DNA of 37,354 bases. It comes from a virus. Below are positions 22,412 through 30,712 of the stretch, one piece after another (within the stretch, counting starts at the first letter, position 1; every line of letters starts with the position of its first letter). The notes under the pieces are model-generated. The model did not search any database, had not been told where the DNA came from, and was given only the letters and a program-made list of their open reading frames with translations. The position numbers were made by a program, and so were the translations under genes. The DNA lies in IMG/VR virus record IMGVR_UViG_3300046010_001886, positions 1-37,354 of that record. One strand, given 5' to 3'.

Positions 22412-22561
22412 TTATTTACCTTTTGCTCGCTCTTTAAGATAAATAGTAATAGCCTCAAGTATGCCTTCAGGCGCATCTATTAGATCTATTGGTGAAATAC
22501 CAGTTTCCACCGAGATAGCTGCTACGTTATACGTTAAGCTGTCTCGGTGGATCCGAAAGAA
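22412..22561 (-). CDS. Tail assembly chaperone, -1 frame extension (T part)
   Basis: In the -1 frame relative to the gene at 22534-22812, an open stretch without its own start codon follows a TGA at 22564-22562 and runs to the stop at 22414-22412. It encodes ...SLTYNVAAISVETGISPIDL and then a helix ILEAITIYLKERAKGK. The ETGISPIDL style is typical of the second chaperone domain. Slippage at TCT-TTC (22560-22555), where tRNA-Phe can re-pair from TTC to TTT, would join the frames. A 10-bp hairpin starts four bases later. Confidence 0.65.
   Translation of the reverse strand, partial: FFRIHRDSLTYNVAAISVETGISPIDLIDAPEGILEAITIYLKERAKGK
22506..22551 (-). promoter_or_regulatory. Frameshift-stimulating hairpin
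   Basis: In the minus-strand RNA TCCACCGAGA (22551-22542) pairs perfectly with TCTCGGTGGA (22515-22506). The 26-base loop contains the zero-frame stop codon (22536-22534) and a possible inner ACGT-ATA-ACGT hairpin. The stem begins four bases after the proposed slip codon, as expected for a -1 frameshift signal. Confidence 0.65.
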
Positions 22562-22812
22562 TCATCTGAGTCCAATTCAGCCGATACAATTGTATCTAAG
22601 AATTCTGGACCAAATGGTTTTACAATAACTCCGTTAGATTGCATACACTTCCATGCTAACCAATAAATATGCTCGACTTTTTGTTCTTCACCAAGCAGTT
22701 TAGGCATTCCCTTGCCATATTGTTGCTCGAATGCAACTATGACACGAGGAGTTAGTTTGTAAGTTATCTGATTGCCATCTGTTGTTTTTACTTTGATTCC
22801 AAGACCGTCCAT
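22534..22812 (-). CDS. Tail assembly chaperone (G part)
   Basis: A 92-residue protein: MDGLGIKVKTTDGNQITYKL, then VIVAFEQQYGKGMPKLLGEEQKVEHIYWLAWKCM (shown in outline as FEQQYGKG ... YWLAWKC), and an acidic Asp/Ser-rich end. The FExxYGxG...hhWhAW pattern is typical of the first chaperone in front of tape measure genes. It folds the tape measure and tail tube subunits. A -1 frameshift near its end would make the longer G-T form. Confidence 0.75.
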   Translation of the reverse strand: MDGLGIKVKTTDGNQITYKLTPRVIVAFEQQYGKGMPKLLGEEQKVEHIYWLAWKCMQSNGVIVKPFGPEFLDTIVSAELDSDDSFGSTETA

Positions 22813-22830
22813 GATTTCCCCCTTGTTAGA

Positions 22831-23220
22831 TTAGGATTTGGTGATTGTACCACTGATTGGCCAAGTTACTGATGCAGTTGCAAGTTCACCAACGGCACCA
22901 TTTAGTGGTGTCCATTCTGAAACTAAAGCTGTAAAACTATACGCAGGTGACGTACCAGCAACCGGGCGCACAGTCATTGAGACTCCAGTACCAAGTGTTG
23001 GGTAAATAACTGCTTCTAAAGCTCCTGCAGCATAATCTTGATTAAACTCAACAGCAACGCTGTTATCAGCAAGTCCAGCCACACGTGTGCGTGCGGTATT
23101 GCCAAAAGCTGTAGTTTCTACAACATCATAAGTAGATCCTAATGTCACAGAAGTAACATAAGATGAAATATCTGTTGTTCCGAAAGTAACTGCTACGTTA
23201 GTTAATACAATACGTGCCAT
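22831..23220 (-). CDS. Major tail tube protein, paralog B
   Basis: A 129-residue beta-rich protein: MARIVLTNVAVTFGTTDISS, DVVETTAFGNTARTRVAGLADNSVAVEFNQDY, and a C-terminal half almost identical to the next gene (shared SFTALVSEWTPLNGAVGELA region). It is a tail tube protein by position and by the VETTAFG...D..VxxEFxQD pattern. It is a tandem duplicate of 23220-23627, with a one-base overlap. Confidence 0.75.
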   Translation of the reverse strand: MARIVLTNVAVTFGTTDISSYVTSVTLGSTYDVVETTAFGNTARTRVAGLADNSVAVEFNQDYAAGALEAVIYPTLGTGVSMTVRPVAGTSPAYSFTALVSEWTPLNGAVGELATASVTWPISGTITKS

Positions 23221-23627
23221 TAGATTACCGCCTTAGTTACTTCGCCGCTGATTGGCCAGGTTACAGATGCAGTTGCTAATTCTCCAACTGCTCCATTCAA
23301 TGGAGTCCACTCTGAAACTAAAGCCGTGAATGTGTAAGATGGATTATCAGCTGCTGTTGTCGAACCATTTGGCTTAACTACAACTGCTGTTGTAGCTCCA
23401 AGTAGTGGATAAATTGTTGCTTCAACATTGCTTGTTGCATAATCCTGATGGAATTCAATTGCTACTGAATTATCACCAAGTCCACCAATACGTGTACGTG
23501 CGGTTGAACCGAATGCAGTTGTTTCTACAACATCGTCATTTGTTGTTAGAGTAACACTTGCAATATGATCAGAAAGATTAACTGCATTGATAGTAATATA
23601 TGCGTTGGTAAGAACTAAACGGGCCAT
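23220..23627 (-). CDS. Major tail tube protein, paralog A
   Basis: A 135-residue protein, homologous end to end with the gene that follows: MARLVLTNAYITI, DVVETTAFGSTARTRIGGLGDNSVAIEFHQDY and the shared EWTPLNGAVGELATASVTWP end. The N-terminal parts and the loop near residues 90-105 differ most. One copy probably builds the tube; the other may be a variant tube or decoration subunit. Confidence 0.75.
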   Translation of the reverse strand: MARLVLTNAYITINAVNLSDHIASVTLTTNDDVVETTAFGSTARTRIGGLGDNSVAIEFHQDYATSNVEATIYPLLGATTAVVVKPNGSTTAADNPSYTFTALVSEWTPLNGAVGELATASVTWPISGEVTKAVI

Positions 23628-23803
23628 TATTCGTCCGCTCCTTTTTCTATTGCTGGTTTGGTTGGTGTATTACTTGATAGATGTTCACCCTTGACTAGTG
23701 CTTCTGGGTTACAACCTGCATCGAGTAATTCTTTTTCGGTGATTTGTTCACCTTTTTTCTTGTCTCCGAATACAAAATTATCGGATTTTATTGTATATGA
23801 CAT
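23627..23803 (-). CDS. 58-residue protein between tail terminator and tube
   Basis: MSYTIKSDNFVFGDKKKGEQITEKELLDAGCN..., a charged small protein ending IEKGADE. The ITEKELLDAGCNPEALV segment looks like a small helix-rich binding domain. It overlaps the next gene by one base (TAATG) and the previous one likewise. Possibly a head-tail joining or virion accessory factor; unknown. Confidence 0.65.
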   Translation of the reverse strand: MSYTIKSDNFVFGDKKKGEQITEKELLDAGCNPEALVKGEHLSSNTPTKPAIEKGADE

Positions 23804-24210
23804 TATGCTCCATCTCCATATATGGTTACTTGGTATCGGTATGATAAATATTCAACATCAGCAGCTTGATAAACTCCTGATTGAGCCGCAGTAACTCTAA
23901 GCGTATCGACTTCTCCACCGAGAGTACGATCTGATTCAATTGCTGCTTTTATTGAATAATCTCCTGAACCAGAAAGATATTTATCGAGCTTGTCTTGGCC
24001 TGTTCTTTCAGAGAATCTCTGGACAATAACCATTACATCTACATTTGCTTGATCTAAACCACGAGCATTGTTAAGATCAAATGTAAGATCTAATTGACCA
24101 ATTATTGCACATGGTGGAACAATTACGTCAGGGACTAAATCATAAACTCTAAGTCCATCTATTTCTTGTAAATTGTTTTTTAATCCTTCTCGGACTTTAC
24201 TTGGTAGCAT
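23803..24210 (-). CDS. Tail terminator-like protein
   Basis: A 135-residue protein: MLPSKVREGLKNNLQEIDGL, CAIIGQLDLTFDLNNARGLDQANVDVMVIVQRFSERTGQD (key part LDLTFD ... VDVMVIVQR) and YLSYRYQVTIYGDGA. This alpha-beta-beta pattern matches the tail terminator fold that caps the tail tube before head joining. Gene order (connector, this, tail tube) supports it. Confidence 0.65.
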   Translation of the reverse strand: MLPSKVREGLKNNLQEIDGLRVYDLVPDVIVPPCAIIGQLDLTFDLNNARGLDQANVDVMVIVQRFSERTGQDKLDKYLSGSGDYSIKAAIESDRTLGGEVDTLRVTAAQSGVYQAADVEYLSYRYQVTIYGDGA

Positions 24211-24818
24211 TAGTATGCAACTCCGTTTAACTTCTTAAGTGGACGGATCAATGCTTCAACATCAGGATCGAGTCTAGAAGTTAATCTTACAGTTCCCATA
24301 TCAACAGAACCGGCAACTCCAAACGGTGATTGCTTGCGGATAAACAATCTAGATGCTTGCAAACGTGCGGCCAAATTGATCTCTGAAGGTACTGCAGACC
24401 ATCCCCATACTCCTGTTACTTTTACAGTTTGAGGATATAAACGAGGGAAAAGATATCGATCAACGGCTAAAATTCGTGTATAAGGCCAACCTCTACGTGG
24501 ATTGTTAATTGGTTCTATCATGTAATCTGTTGCGGACCAAATTGTTGTGTAATTGCGGTCAAAGTTATCATCTGTTGCAATTTCGCTAAGCGAAATAAAG
24601 TCATCTGTATTACAGACCCACCAATCGTTTGGTGTGTAATAACGAACTACAGGTGCGGCAGTTGTGCCATCTTTGTAAAAAAATCTACCGGTGTAATCAT
24701 CAATCATTCTACATGCAGCAGCAATTGCAGCTTCTATAGCTAAATCGTCATTGATGTCCTCGATTGCAAGAGCATTCTTGACATCCGACAGGGTGCAATA
24801 GGCGTTTGTTAGTGCCAT
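24210..24818 (-). CDS. Head-tail connector (adaptor) protein
   Basis: A 202-residue protein: helical N-terminus (CTLSDVKNALAIED, AIEAAIAAACRMIDDYTGR), a beta middle and LAARLQASRLFIRKQSPFG near the end. This is the usual pattern of gp6/gp15-type head-tail adaptors, which form the ring under the portal. It sits between the capsid region and the tail terminator and overlaps the latter by one base. Confidence 0.75.
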   Translation of the reverse strand: MALTNAYCTLSDVKNALAIEDINDDLAIEAAIAAACRMIDDYTGRFFYKDGTTAAPVVRYYTPNDWWVCNTDDFISLSEIATDDNFDRNYTTIWSATDYMIEPINNPRRGWPYTRILAVDRYLFPRLYPQTVKVTGVWGWSAVPSEINLAARLQASRLFIRKQSPFGVAGSVDMGTVRLTSRLDPDVEALIRPLKKLNGVAY

Positions 24819-24906
24819 GCGTTATCCTTTTCTCTAATTTAGGCTGCATTGCTCGTTCTAAATCGGGCAAAGCTGTTGCTGTTTGTTTTTTCTTAAATAT
24901 CTTCAT
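24748..24906 (-). CDS. Possible small overlapping protein
   Basis: A 52-codon frame (MKIFKKKQTATALPDLERAM...) that starts inside the last codons of the glycosyltransferase gene and would fill the 74-base gap before the connector gene. It runs 71 bases into the connector in another frame, has only a weak ribosome-binding site, and resembles nothing I know. Its support is limited to filling an otherwise empty gap in a tightly packed genome. Confidence 0.25.
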   Translation of the reverse strand: MKIFKKKQTATALPDLERAMQPKLEKRITHGTNKRLLHPVGCQECSCNRGHQ

Positions 24907-25588
24907 TACTTTGCCGTTCAGTATGATGTCCTTCATGTAACCAGTATCTTTTCTGATGCGGCAATATGGCACCTGTATTGGCATAAATAGGGAAACCTAA
25001 ATGCTTGATTTTACGGCAGAATAGTAAGTCTTCACTTATCCATTCACCATTTATAGGTCCATCCCAAAACCAACACCAGTTCGTGCCTTGGTTTGGATCT
25101 GCTGTTTCGCGCATTTTCTCAAGTACACTACGATGGACTAATATGCAACCAGTACCGGCAGCATCAATCTCAAAAACCGCATTACGTTTGTAGTCATTTA
25201 TAGGCGCAAAGCCTTTATTAGTATCATTAAAAATCAATGGAACAGGAACAGGATATAGGTTTTCATTTGCGTCCCAAGCTGCAAAATAAAGTCCTGCTAC
25301 AACTGGTCTATCTTTATCATGAGCTGTTTCAATCAACTTATCAAATGCTTGGACACTTAATTGCTCATCTGTGTCTATCATGAGCAACCAATCAGACTTT
25401 GTATTATCTAAAAAAGTTGCAACTACACGATTACGTAACTTACTTAATAAACCAGATCCTTCAATTCTTATAAACGGACCTAATCTTGAACTTCTAGCTT
25501 GTGTCAATTGAATCATTGTATATGCCCAAGCAGCATTAACTGAACCTGGATCACATGCGCCAATTGAAACTTTATGTGACGATTTCAT
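24893..25588 (-). CDS. GT-A type glycosyltransferase
   Basis: A 231-residue enzyme. I start it at the ATG at 25588, five bases after GGGGG. It has KLRNRVVATFLDNTKSDWLLMIDTDEQ with the DTD(E) metal/sugar-nucleotide motif near residues 71-74, then AGTGCILVHRSVLEKM and WISEDLLFCRK, the acceptor-side ED motif of family 2 enzymes. It lies between the capsid and connector genes, so it probably glycosylates virion proteins. Host surface or DNA modification are alternatives. Confidence 0.8.
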   Translation of the reverse strand: MKSSHKVSIGACDPGSVNAAWAYTMIQLTQARSSRLGPFIRIEGSGLLSKLRNRVVATFLDNTKSDWLLMIDTDEQLSVQAFDKLIETAHDKDRPVVAGLYFAAWDANENLYPVPVPLIFNDTNKGFAPINDYKRNAVFEIDAAGTGCILVHRSVLEKMRETADPNQGTNWCWFWDGPINGEWISEDLLFCRKIKHLGFPIYANTGAILPHQKRYWLHEGHHTERQSNEDI

Positions 25589-25605
25589 ACTTACCCCCAT
25601 TAAAG

Positions 25606-25647
25606 GTGTAGAGCCGATAAGTCGGGGGAGTCTTACCGGCTCTACAC
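25606..25647. terminator. Long hairpin after the capsid gene
   Basis: GTGTAGAGCCG (25606-25616) pairs with CGGCTCTACAC (25637-25647); after one mismatch TAAG pairs with CTTA, giving 15 pairs around a 10-base loop. In the minus-strand RNA only a short U-run follows. It lies 20 bases after the capsid stop codon. A leaky terminator or 3'-end stabiliser for capsid mRNA is likely. Confidence 0.55.
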
Positions 25648-25652
25648 TATTG

Positions 25653-25671
25653 TTCTAAGCTTTGCTTAGAA
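25653..25671. other. Small hairpin over the capsid stop codon
   Basis: TTCTAAGC (25653-25660) and GCTTAGAA (25664-25671) form an 8-bp stem with a three-base loop. The capsid stop codon (25668-25666) is inside the stem. Together with the larger hairpin just downstream it may protect the 3' end of the capsid message. Confidence 0.45.
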
Positions 25672-27009
25672 TGTTGGAGCTACCAAACCGGTGCCTGAGA
25701 TAATCGAGGCAGCTGCTGGGTAACGACCTGCTGAGAAGGCTGCGTAGCCATAAACAACAGACTTGATTGTCAAACTACCAGCAGTAGTTGCATCAAAGTT
25801 CAATGCAAATGGTGTTCCTGGTTGTTCCCAAAGGTGCATTTCAGGTGCTGCAACGCAATAGATCTTGTCTTGATTTGTTGCTGCGCCGAAAGTTGTTCCG
25901 ACATTTGCATCAGTGATGATTGGAAGACCCATCAATGAGTAACCTGAGTTACCATATGATGTTGCTCCTGCACCAGATGCAATTGTGTTCATTGGACCGC
26001 CTGCTGTTGGTACAACAAGTGGACGGTTTGATGAATCCACTGCTGCAATTAGATAAGCTAAGCGGCGTGGGTGCATGATCCAGTGTGTTGGTTGCTGGAA
26101 TGCAGTTGTCTGAACCTGCTGTACAGCATCAGCGAGCTTAGGATAAAGAAGCTGAACTGTTGGAGCAGTTGATGTGTAAGTGATTGCATTTCCACCAGAA
26201 TTATCAAGACCAAGAACTGTTCCTGATGTGCCATCACCGTTTAGGCATTGGCTATCTAGTGTTGTGTGCCATGAACGAATTAGGTCTGCAAGAATGAATG
26301 AATCAATTCCTGTACCGCGCTCAATTGCTTGGCGTGAGATGTCTTGCTGTCCTGCAACTGTACGCACATTGATAGTCAATAGTGTGTCATCTGCATCAGT
26401 GTTTGACACTGCTGAGTTTTGTGTTGCTTGGATTGCAGTTGTTGTACCTGTTGTCATGCGGCTGATATTTAGTGTCATTCCGCTTGCAGGTAGTGTGTGC
26501 TTGTTTGTAGCAGCATCCAAGAATGGACGGCCAGCACGTGCAAATGGTGCAGCTAGATCTGTTAGGTACTGTGGTACCACAAGACCATCGAAGTTGCCAG
26601 TAGCAACTGCACGATTTTCAACTTTTTCTTCACGCATGTGGCGTGCAAGACGCTCAGATGCAGCAAAATCATTCTTAAATTGTGCGTTGTACGCATCTTT
26701 TACGAATGAAACGTCTGCTTCTGGTGTGTATGTACGAGCTTCAGAGATAACGCGAGCGCCACCTACTGGTGTTGCAACTGGTGCAACTGCTGAACGGATT
26801 TCTGCAGCTTTTGCATCTGCATCAGCTTGTGTCTTTAGCTTTTCGATTTTTGTATCGAGTGAACGTGACTCTTCTACAAGAGCGTCAACCTTCTCGGTCT
26901 CCTCTGCAGTAAGGTCGGTACGGTTCTCTTCGGCAACTGCCTCAAGAACTGCATCCATTTCTGCCTTAACTGCATCACGGCGCTCGATTACTTTGTCAAG
27001 GTATGACAT
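25666..27009 (-). CDS. HK97-fold major capsid protein
   Basis: A 447-residue capsid protein. Residues 1-75 are a charged coiled coil (the scaffold-like delta domain, AEENRTDLTAEETEKVDALVEE in part) that the protease would remove. The rest is the HK97 fold, with LVVPQYLTDLA, VAGQQDISRQAIERG and VYGYAAFSAGRYPAA as recognisable pieces. A strong AAGGAG precedes the start by eight bases. It follows portal and protease in the standard order. Confidence 0.92.
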   Translation of the reverse strand: MSYLDKVIERRDAVKAEMDAVLEAVAEENRTDLTAEETEKVDALVEESRSLDTKIEKLKTQADADAKAAEIRSAVAPVATPVGGARVISEARTYTPEADVSFVKDAYNAQFKNDFAASERLARHMREEKVENRAVATGNFDGLVVPQYLTDLAAPFARAGRPFLDAATNKHTLPASGMTLNISRMTTGTTTAIQATQNSAVSNTDADDTLLTINVRTVAGQQDISRQAIERGTGIDSFILADLIRSWHTTLDSQCLNGDGTSGTVLGLDNSGGNAITYTSTAPTVQLLYPKLADAVQQVQTTAFQQPTHWIMHPRRLAYLIAAVDSSNRPLVVPTAGGPMNTIASGAGATSYGNSGYSLMGLPIITDANVGTTFGAATNQDKIYCVAAPEMHLWEQPGTPFALNFDATTAGSLTIKSVVYGYAAFSAGRYPAAASIISGTGLVAPTF

Positions 27010-27123
27010 TGTATTCTGCTCCTTATGAGTTTAATCGAGGTGGTGGCGATAAGCATCACGGCGCTTTTGGGGTGTGAGTCTCGCTCCGACTTCGGTATCT
27101 GTTAACTATTTGCTAACAGAATA

Positions 27124-27903
27124 TTATTTTGTGTTGTTTACTATTGCTTTTGCTAGACGAAGAGATATAGATCTTGGTACAGAAACTTCTTCAATCAAGT
27201 CTTTGTTTTCTTCATCTTCCATATAATCAGAATCTTCCATATCGTCTGCTGCAACTACTTCTTGATTTCCTAGTAATTGAGCCATTAGTTCTACTGACTT
27301 CATTACATAGTCATGACCTTCACTTAGATCTTCAAAGATGTTTTTAAGGACTAGTAAAGAGTCTCCAGATATTTCTCTTCCTTCTTTAACGGCATCAATA
27401 GCATTTTTTAGATGCTCACGAGCTTCTACTGAAGTCGCTGGATAAGCTGGATAAGTAACTACTGAAACATCACCATCAGCTAATGATACTTCAGTCAAAA
27501 CACGCATAGTGCGGTCTTCATTCCACTTTTGTCTAATTACACGGAACGCAAAACTCATCTGATCTACGTCGCCTCTAGCAATAAGAGCATGTAGATCTCT
27601 TGCTTCTTGAGTATCTGCTAATTCAGCATCAAATCTTAATCCAATGTCATCTTCAGTTAGCGTCATTGTACCATTTTTAGTACGAGCTAATGGAAGTCCT
27701 TCATGATTAACTAGTAATCGGACATCAGGTATTTCTGTTAATGTTTTTCTAAATGCACCTTGAGCGATTGTTTCAACGAATGGTAGTGGGACGCTAGGAC
27801 TATCAAACTTTGCTGCATATCCTGACAAGCGTAGCTTTCCATCGTCATCTGCCCGAGTTTCAACATCTTGCACAGTATATGTGCGTCGTTCGATTTTTTT
27901 CAT
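27124..27903 (-). CDS. Prohead protease (S78 family)
   Basis: A 259-residue serine protease. I start it at the ATG at 27903, four bases after AAGGAGC; a GTG 11 codons earlier overlaps the portal stop. LLVNHEGLPLART holds the catalytic His67, DVDQMSFAF holds Ser117, and DVSVVTYPAYPAT is the third conserved block. It cleaves the capsid delta domain during maturation. The C-terminal 60 residues are very acidic (DDMEDSDYMEDEENKD) and may act in assembly. Confidence 0.88.
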   Translation of the reverse strand: MKKIERRTYTVQDVETRADDDGKLRLSGYAAKFDSPSVPLPFVETIAQGAFRKTLTEIPDVRLLVNHEGLPLARTKNGTMTLTEDDIGLRFDAELADTQEARDLHALIARGDVDQMSFAFRVIRQKWNEDRTMRVLTEVSLADGDVSVVTYPAYPATSVEAREHLKNAIDAVKEGREISGDSLLVLKNIFEDLSEGHDYVMKSVELMAQLLGNQEVVAADDMEDSDYMEDEENKDLIEEVSVPRSISLRLAKAIVNNTK

Positions 27904-27935
27904 TTTGCTCCTTGAGTCTTTCTCTTCATTCAACA

Positions 27936-29381
27936 CTACTCCACCTCGTATGCTGCTTTAGGATCTGTTGGATCTATTGTTGAAATTGGTTGCAATTGAT
28001 TTGAAGGCAAACCTGTGTGATTCATTTCAGGTAAACCAACAGCATCAATTACTGATTTTGGATCAAAACCTACTTGAATTAACTTGGCTGCAATATCGGC
28101 ACGTAGGTTTAAGCCAACATCTTTTGCATCTGCTGCATCAATATTCTGTAACGGAACACGGTATTGATCTCCAGACTCTCCAAGAGGTGCAAGATCTTCT
28201 ACATAACGGACATCATTTAGACTTAAGAAACCTTCACGCAGACCTTTTGTATAGGCATCATAGCGTTCTAATGTTGTTCCACGTAGCAAAGCGTCTAGAT
28301 TAAACTTAATAAATCCATCTGACTCAGGAAGCAATGGTGATAGTGCTTGTTCTAGTCTTTCAAGTAAAGGTCTTAAAGAGTGTTGGACAAATGATAAGTT
28401 CTGAGCTTCAACAGATGCAAATGACATTGCTCCTGCAACAGGGTGGCCAAGCAGTGATACAGGTACACGGAATAGTCTAGCAATTTCTTCTACACCAAAT
28501 CTGCGTACTTCTAGAAGTTGTGCATCTGCAGCATTTAGAGTAAGTGGCTTAAATGTTGCGCCGCTAGTTAAAATACCAAGCTTTCCTGCGCGATAAGGTC
28601 CTGTGTGTGACATATTCCAGTTTCGTGCAATGTCAGCAGCTTGTTCTTCAGTCATTTCACCTGGAGATTCAATAACTCCACCAGGATTTGCTGCATTTCC
28701 AAAGTAACTCGCTGCATAAACTTCTGCGGCCATAGCAGAGCCTAAAGTAATTCGAGCTGCTGCAATAGGGCCAAGTCCAAGTAACTGTCCAGGTAGTCTA
28801 AACATAGGAATGTGTAGCATTTCATTCTTTGTTAATACCATTGTTTTAACTGACATTGGATCAAAAGGTTGTGCATTATCGTAAAACTGATTTACTGGAT
28901 CTTGTGCGTTCTGAGCAAGCGTAACTATGTATTCAATCTCGCCCATTGGATCAGGACGACGAATACGAACTTGGAGTGGGTTTATGCAGTAAAGCTCTTG
29001 AACGTCGCCCAGATCGTCACGTACGGTTAGAATGAATGCATTGCCATGAAGGTTAAGCGAAGAAATTACTTGCTCATAGAATTCTAAGCGAGTTGAATCT
29101 GGGTTTGGTTTGTTAATCCATGCAGGCATATCGCCATAAACAGATGCATAATTTATTCTAGAACGACCACGACGGACATAAGCAGATAGTGGCAAAGAAC
29201 TAATAGTGTCACCTAATAGTCGGACACAAGCATAAACAGTTGACATGCGAATTGCTGTATCAGAGTTTACATCTACTCCTGCTGGAGTTGCATATAGAGC
29301 GCGGCCAGGTAAAAACGGTTCAAGGTACTGATTGTTTGACCTTTTTTCTCCTGCTTTACGCAGTCTATTCGATAGACTCAT
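27936..29381 (-). CDS. HK97-type portal protein
   Basis: A 481-residue portal. RMSTVYACVRLLGDTISSLPL, EFYEQVISSLNLHGNAF and FGVEEIARLFRVP are standard blocks of the HK97 portal family. The wing, stem and crown order is complete and the length is usual. It forms the dodecameric ring through which DNA is packaged. It starts in an ATGA overlap with the GT-B glycosyltransferase gene. Confidence 0.92.
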   Translation of the reverse strand: MSLSNRLRKAGEKRSNNQYLEPFLPGRALYATPAGVDVNSDTAIRMSTVYACVRLLGDTISSLPLSAYVRRGRSRINYASVYGDMPAWINKPNPDSTRLEFYEQVISSLNLHGNAFILTVRDDLGDVQELYCINPLQVRIRRPDPMGEIEYIVTLAQNAQDPVNQFYDNAQPFDPMSVKTMVLTKNEMLHIPMFRLPGQLLGLGPIAAARITLGSAMAAEVYAASYFGNAANPGGVIESPGEMTEEQAADIARNWNMSHTGPYRAGKLGILTSGATFKPLTLNAADAQLLEVRRFGVEEIARLFRVPVSLLGHPVAGAMSFASVEAQNLSFVQHSLRPLLERLEQALSPLLPESDGFIKFNLDALLRGTTLERYDAYTKGLREGFLSLNDVRYVEDLAPLGESGDQYRVPLQNIDAADAKDVGLNLRADIAAKLIQVGFDPKSVIDAVGLPEMNHTGLPSNQLQPISTIDPTDPKAAYEVE

Positions 29382-30457
29382 TTATCTGCCTTTTCTGTGC
29401 TTAGTTGATACCAGCCGTCTTCCCAAAGGGTCAACAACTTTTCAAAGTAATCTTGATACTTAGGTGCAATTGCTTTAAGTGAGTATTTTTCTATTGCTTG
29501 CTTTCTAATAAAATCTCTGTCAAGATCTTTTACGTCTTCTGCAGCTTTAATAAAGTCTGCAAGAGATCTACATCTAAAACCAGTAATTCCGTGGATATTA
29601 GTTTCTGTAAAAGCTCCCCAATCAGTTGTAATTGTTGGAGTTCCACAAGTCTGAGCTTCTACTACTATATTTCCAAATGGTTCAATGTAAGTAGTAGGGG
29701 CAAACAAAGCAATCGCATTTCCCATTAGTTCTGCTCGTTCTTCAGGACCAATATTCCCTATAAACTCGCCATAACCGGTGCCCTTTTCATTACCTGGACC
29801 TGCCAAAATTAGCCTTTTGCCTAATCTTTCACATACTTCTTGAGCAATTCTAAAACCTTTTCGCTCAATCATGCGGCCAATATAGAAGTAATAATTACCT
29901 GATCCTGATCCTTTTGGAAACATTTCAGGCTCAAGGTAACCATTTATAACAGCATCAAAAAATCCACCATCTACTGTCGTTGGATTTTTATGACCTGCAT
30001 AGATCGAATGCATCCATGCATAAGACTCAAACACGCGGTATTTTGCAAAAGTTCCGCCATAACCAATGCCAAACTCTACTGACATGTGATCTGGAAAAGC
30101 ATCTGCAATAGGTTTATGAGCATATCCACCAATAAGACAAATAAAGTCTTTTGGTTGAAGTCTATCGGTCATTTGTTTAATGACATTAGCATTAAAGATT
30201 TGCCAATGCGGTAAAGTTGTATCAAATGAAGCTGAAGTATAATGATTATTACCTACAGCAGCTTGTCTTTTATTTTCTGAAATACAAGTTACTAGTTCTG
30301 TTACAGGTGCTTCATTTTCTGATCCAGCATAAAGAATAACTTCATGGCCAAGATCTGTCATCATAATGCAGAAACGCCTTACCTTTTCAGTAAATGCGCA
30401 ACTTGTAAAGTCTTTTGTTGTATTGGTATGTGGCAGTGATACTACGTGAAATCTCAT
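29378..30457 (-). CDS. GT-B (family 4 type) glycosyltransferase
   Basis: A 359-residue enzyme. I start it at the ATG at 30457, four bases after GGGGG; a GTG seven codons earlier overlaps the upstream stop. YIGRMIERKGFRIAQEVCE and KRLILAGPG are the nucleotide-sugar domain start, and PTTYIEPFGNIVVEAQTCGTP is the E(x)7E-type motif of family 4. It lies between fibre genes and the portal, so glycosylation of fibre or capsid proteins is the most likely role. Confidence 0.83.
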   Translation of the reverse strand: MRFHVVSLPHTNTTKDFTSCAFTEKVRRFCIMMTDLGHEVILYAGSENEAPVTELVTCISENKRQAAVGNNHYTSASFDTTLPHWQIFNANVIKQMTDRLQPKDFICLIGGYAHKPIADAFPDHMSVEFGIGYGGTFAKYRVFESYAWMHSIYAGHKNPTTVDGGFFDAVINGYLEPEMFPKGSGSGNYYFYIGRMIERKGFRIAQEVCERLGKRLILAGPGNEKGTGYGEFIGNIGPEERAELMGNAIALFAPTTYIEPFGNIVVEAQTCGTPTITTDWGAFTETNIHGITGFRCRSLADFIKAAEDVKDLDRDFIRKQAIEKYSLKAIAPKYQDYFEKLLTLWEDGWYQLSTEKADK

Positions 30458-30477
30458 TGGTCCCCCGACCTTGTTCA

Positions 30478-30705
30478 CTAGAGTGCAGCGATTTCTTCTG
30501 CTGTTAGTCCTAAAGCTGCAAGCTTAGCCTCTGCTGAGGCTTTGGCTTCAGCTTTTGCTGTTACTTCCGCCTCATATTTTGCCCAACGTTCTGCTGCTTC
30601 TGTGCTCATACGTTCTCTATCTGCAATTTCTTCTGCAGTTAATGGTTCAATTGTGATTTCGCCAGTAGCACAATTCATTATTTGTTTAGTTAGTACGTTG
30701 TCCAT
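30478..30705 (-). CDS. Fibre-associated chaperone-like protein
   Basis: A 75-residue protein starting at 30705 after AGGAG. MNCATGEITIEPLTAEEIADRER, a long charged helix, and KLAALGLTAEEIAAL at the end give the pattern of small XkdW/YorD-like proteins that accompany tail fibre genes. Probably a fibre assembly factor or a minor fibre component. Confidence 0.6.
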   Translation of the reverse strand: MDNVLTKQIMNCATGEITIEPLTAEEIADRERMSTEAAERWAKYEAEVTAKAEAKASAEAKLAALGLTAEEIAAL

Positions 30706-30712
30706 TTTTCTC

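Noticed and set aside
26180-27028. A 282-codon open frame on the plus strand opposite the capsid gene
   Set aside because: It is the antisense of a clear HK97 capsid gene, with a composition (Ser/Arg/Val) expected from the reverse frame and no motif.
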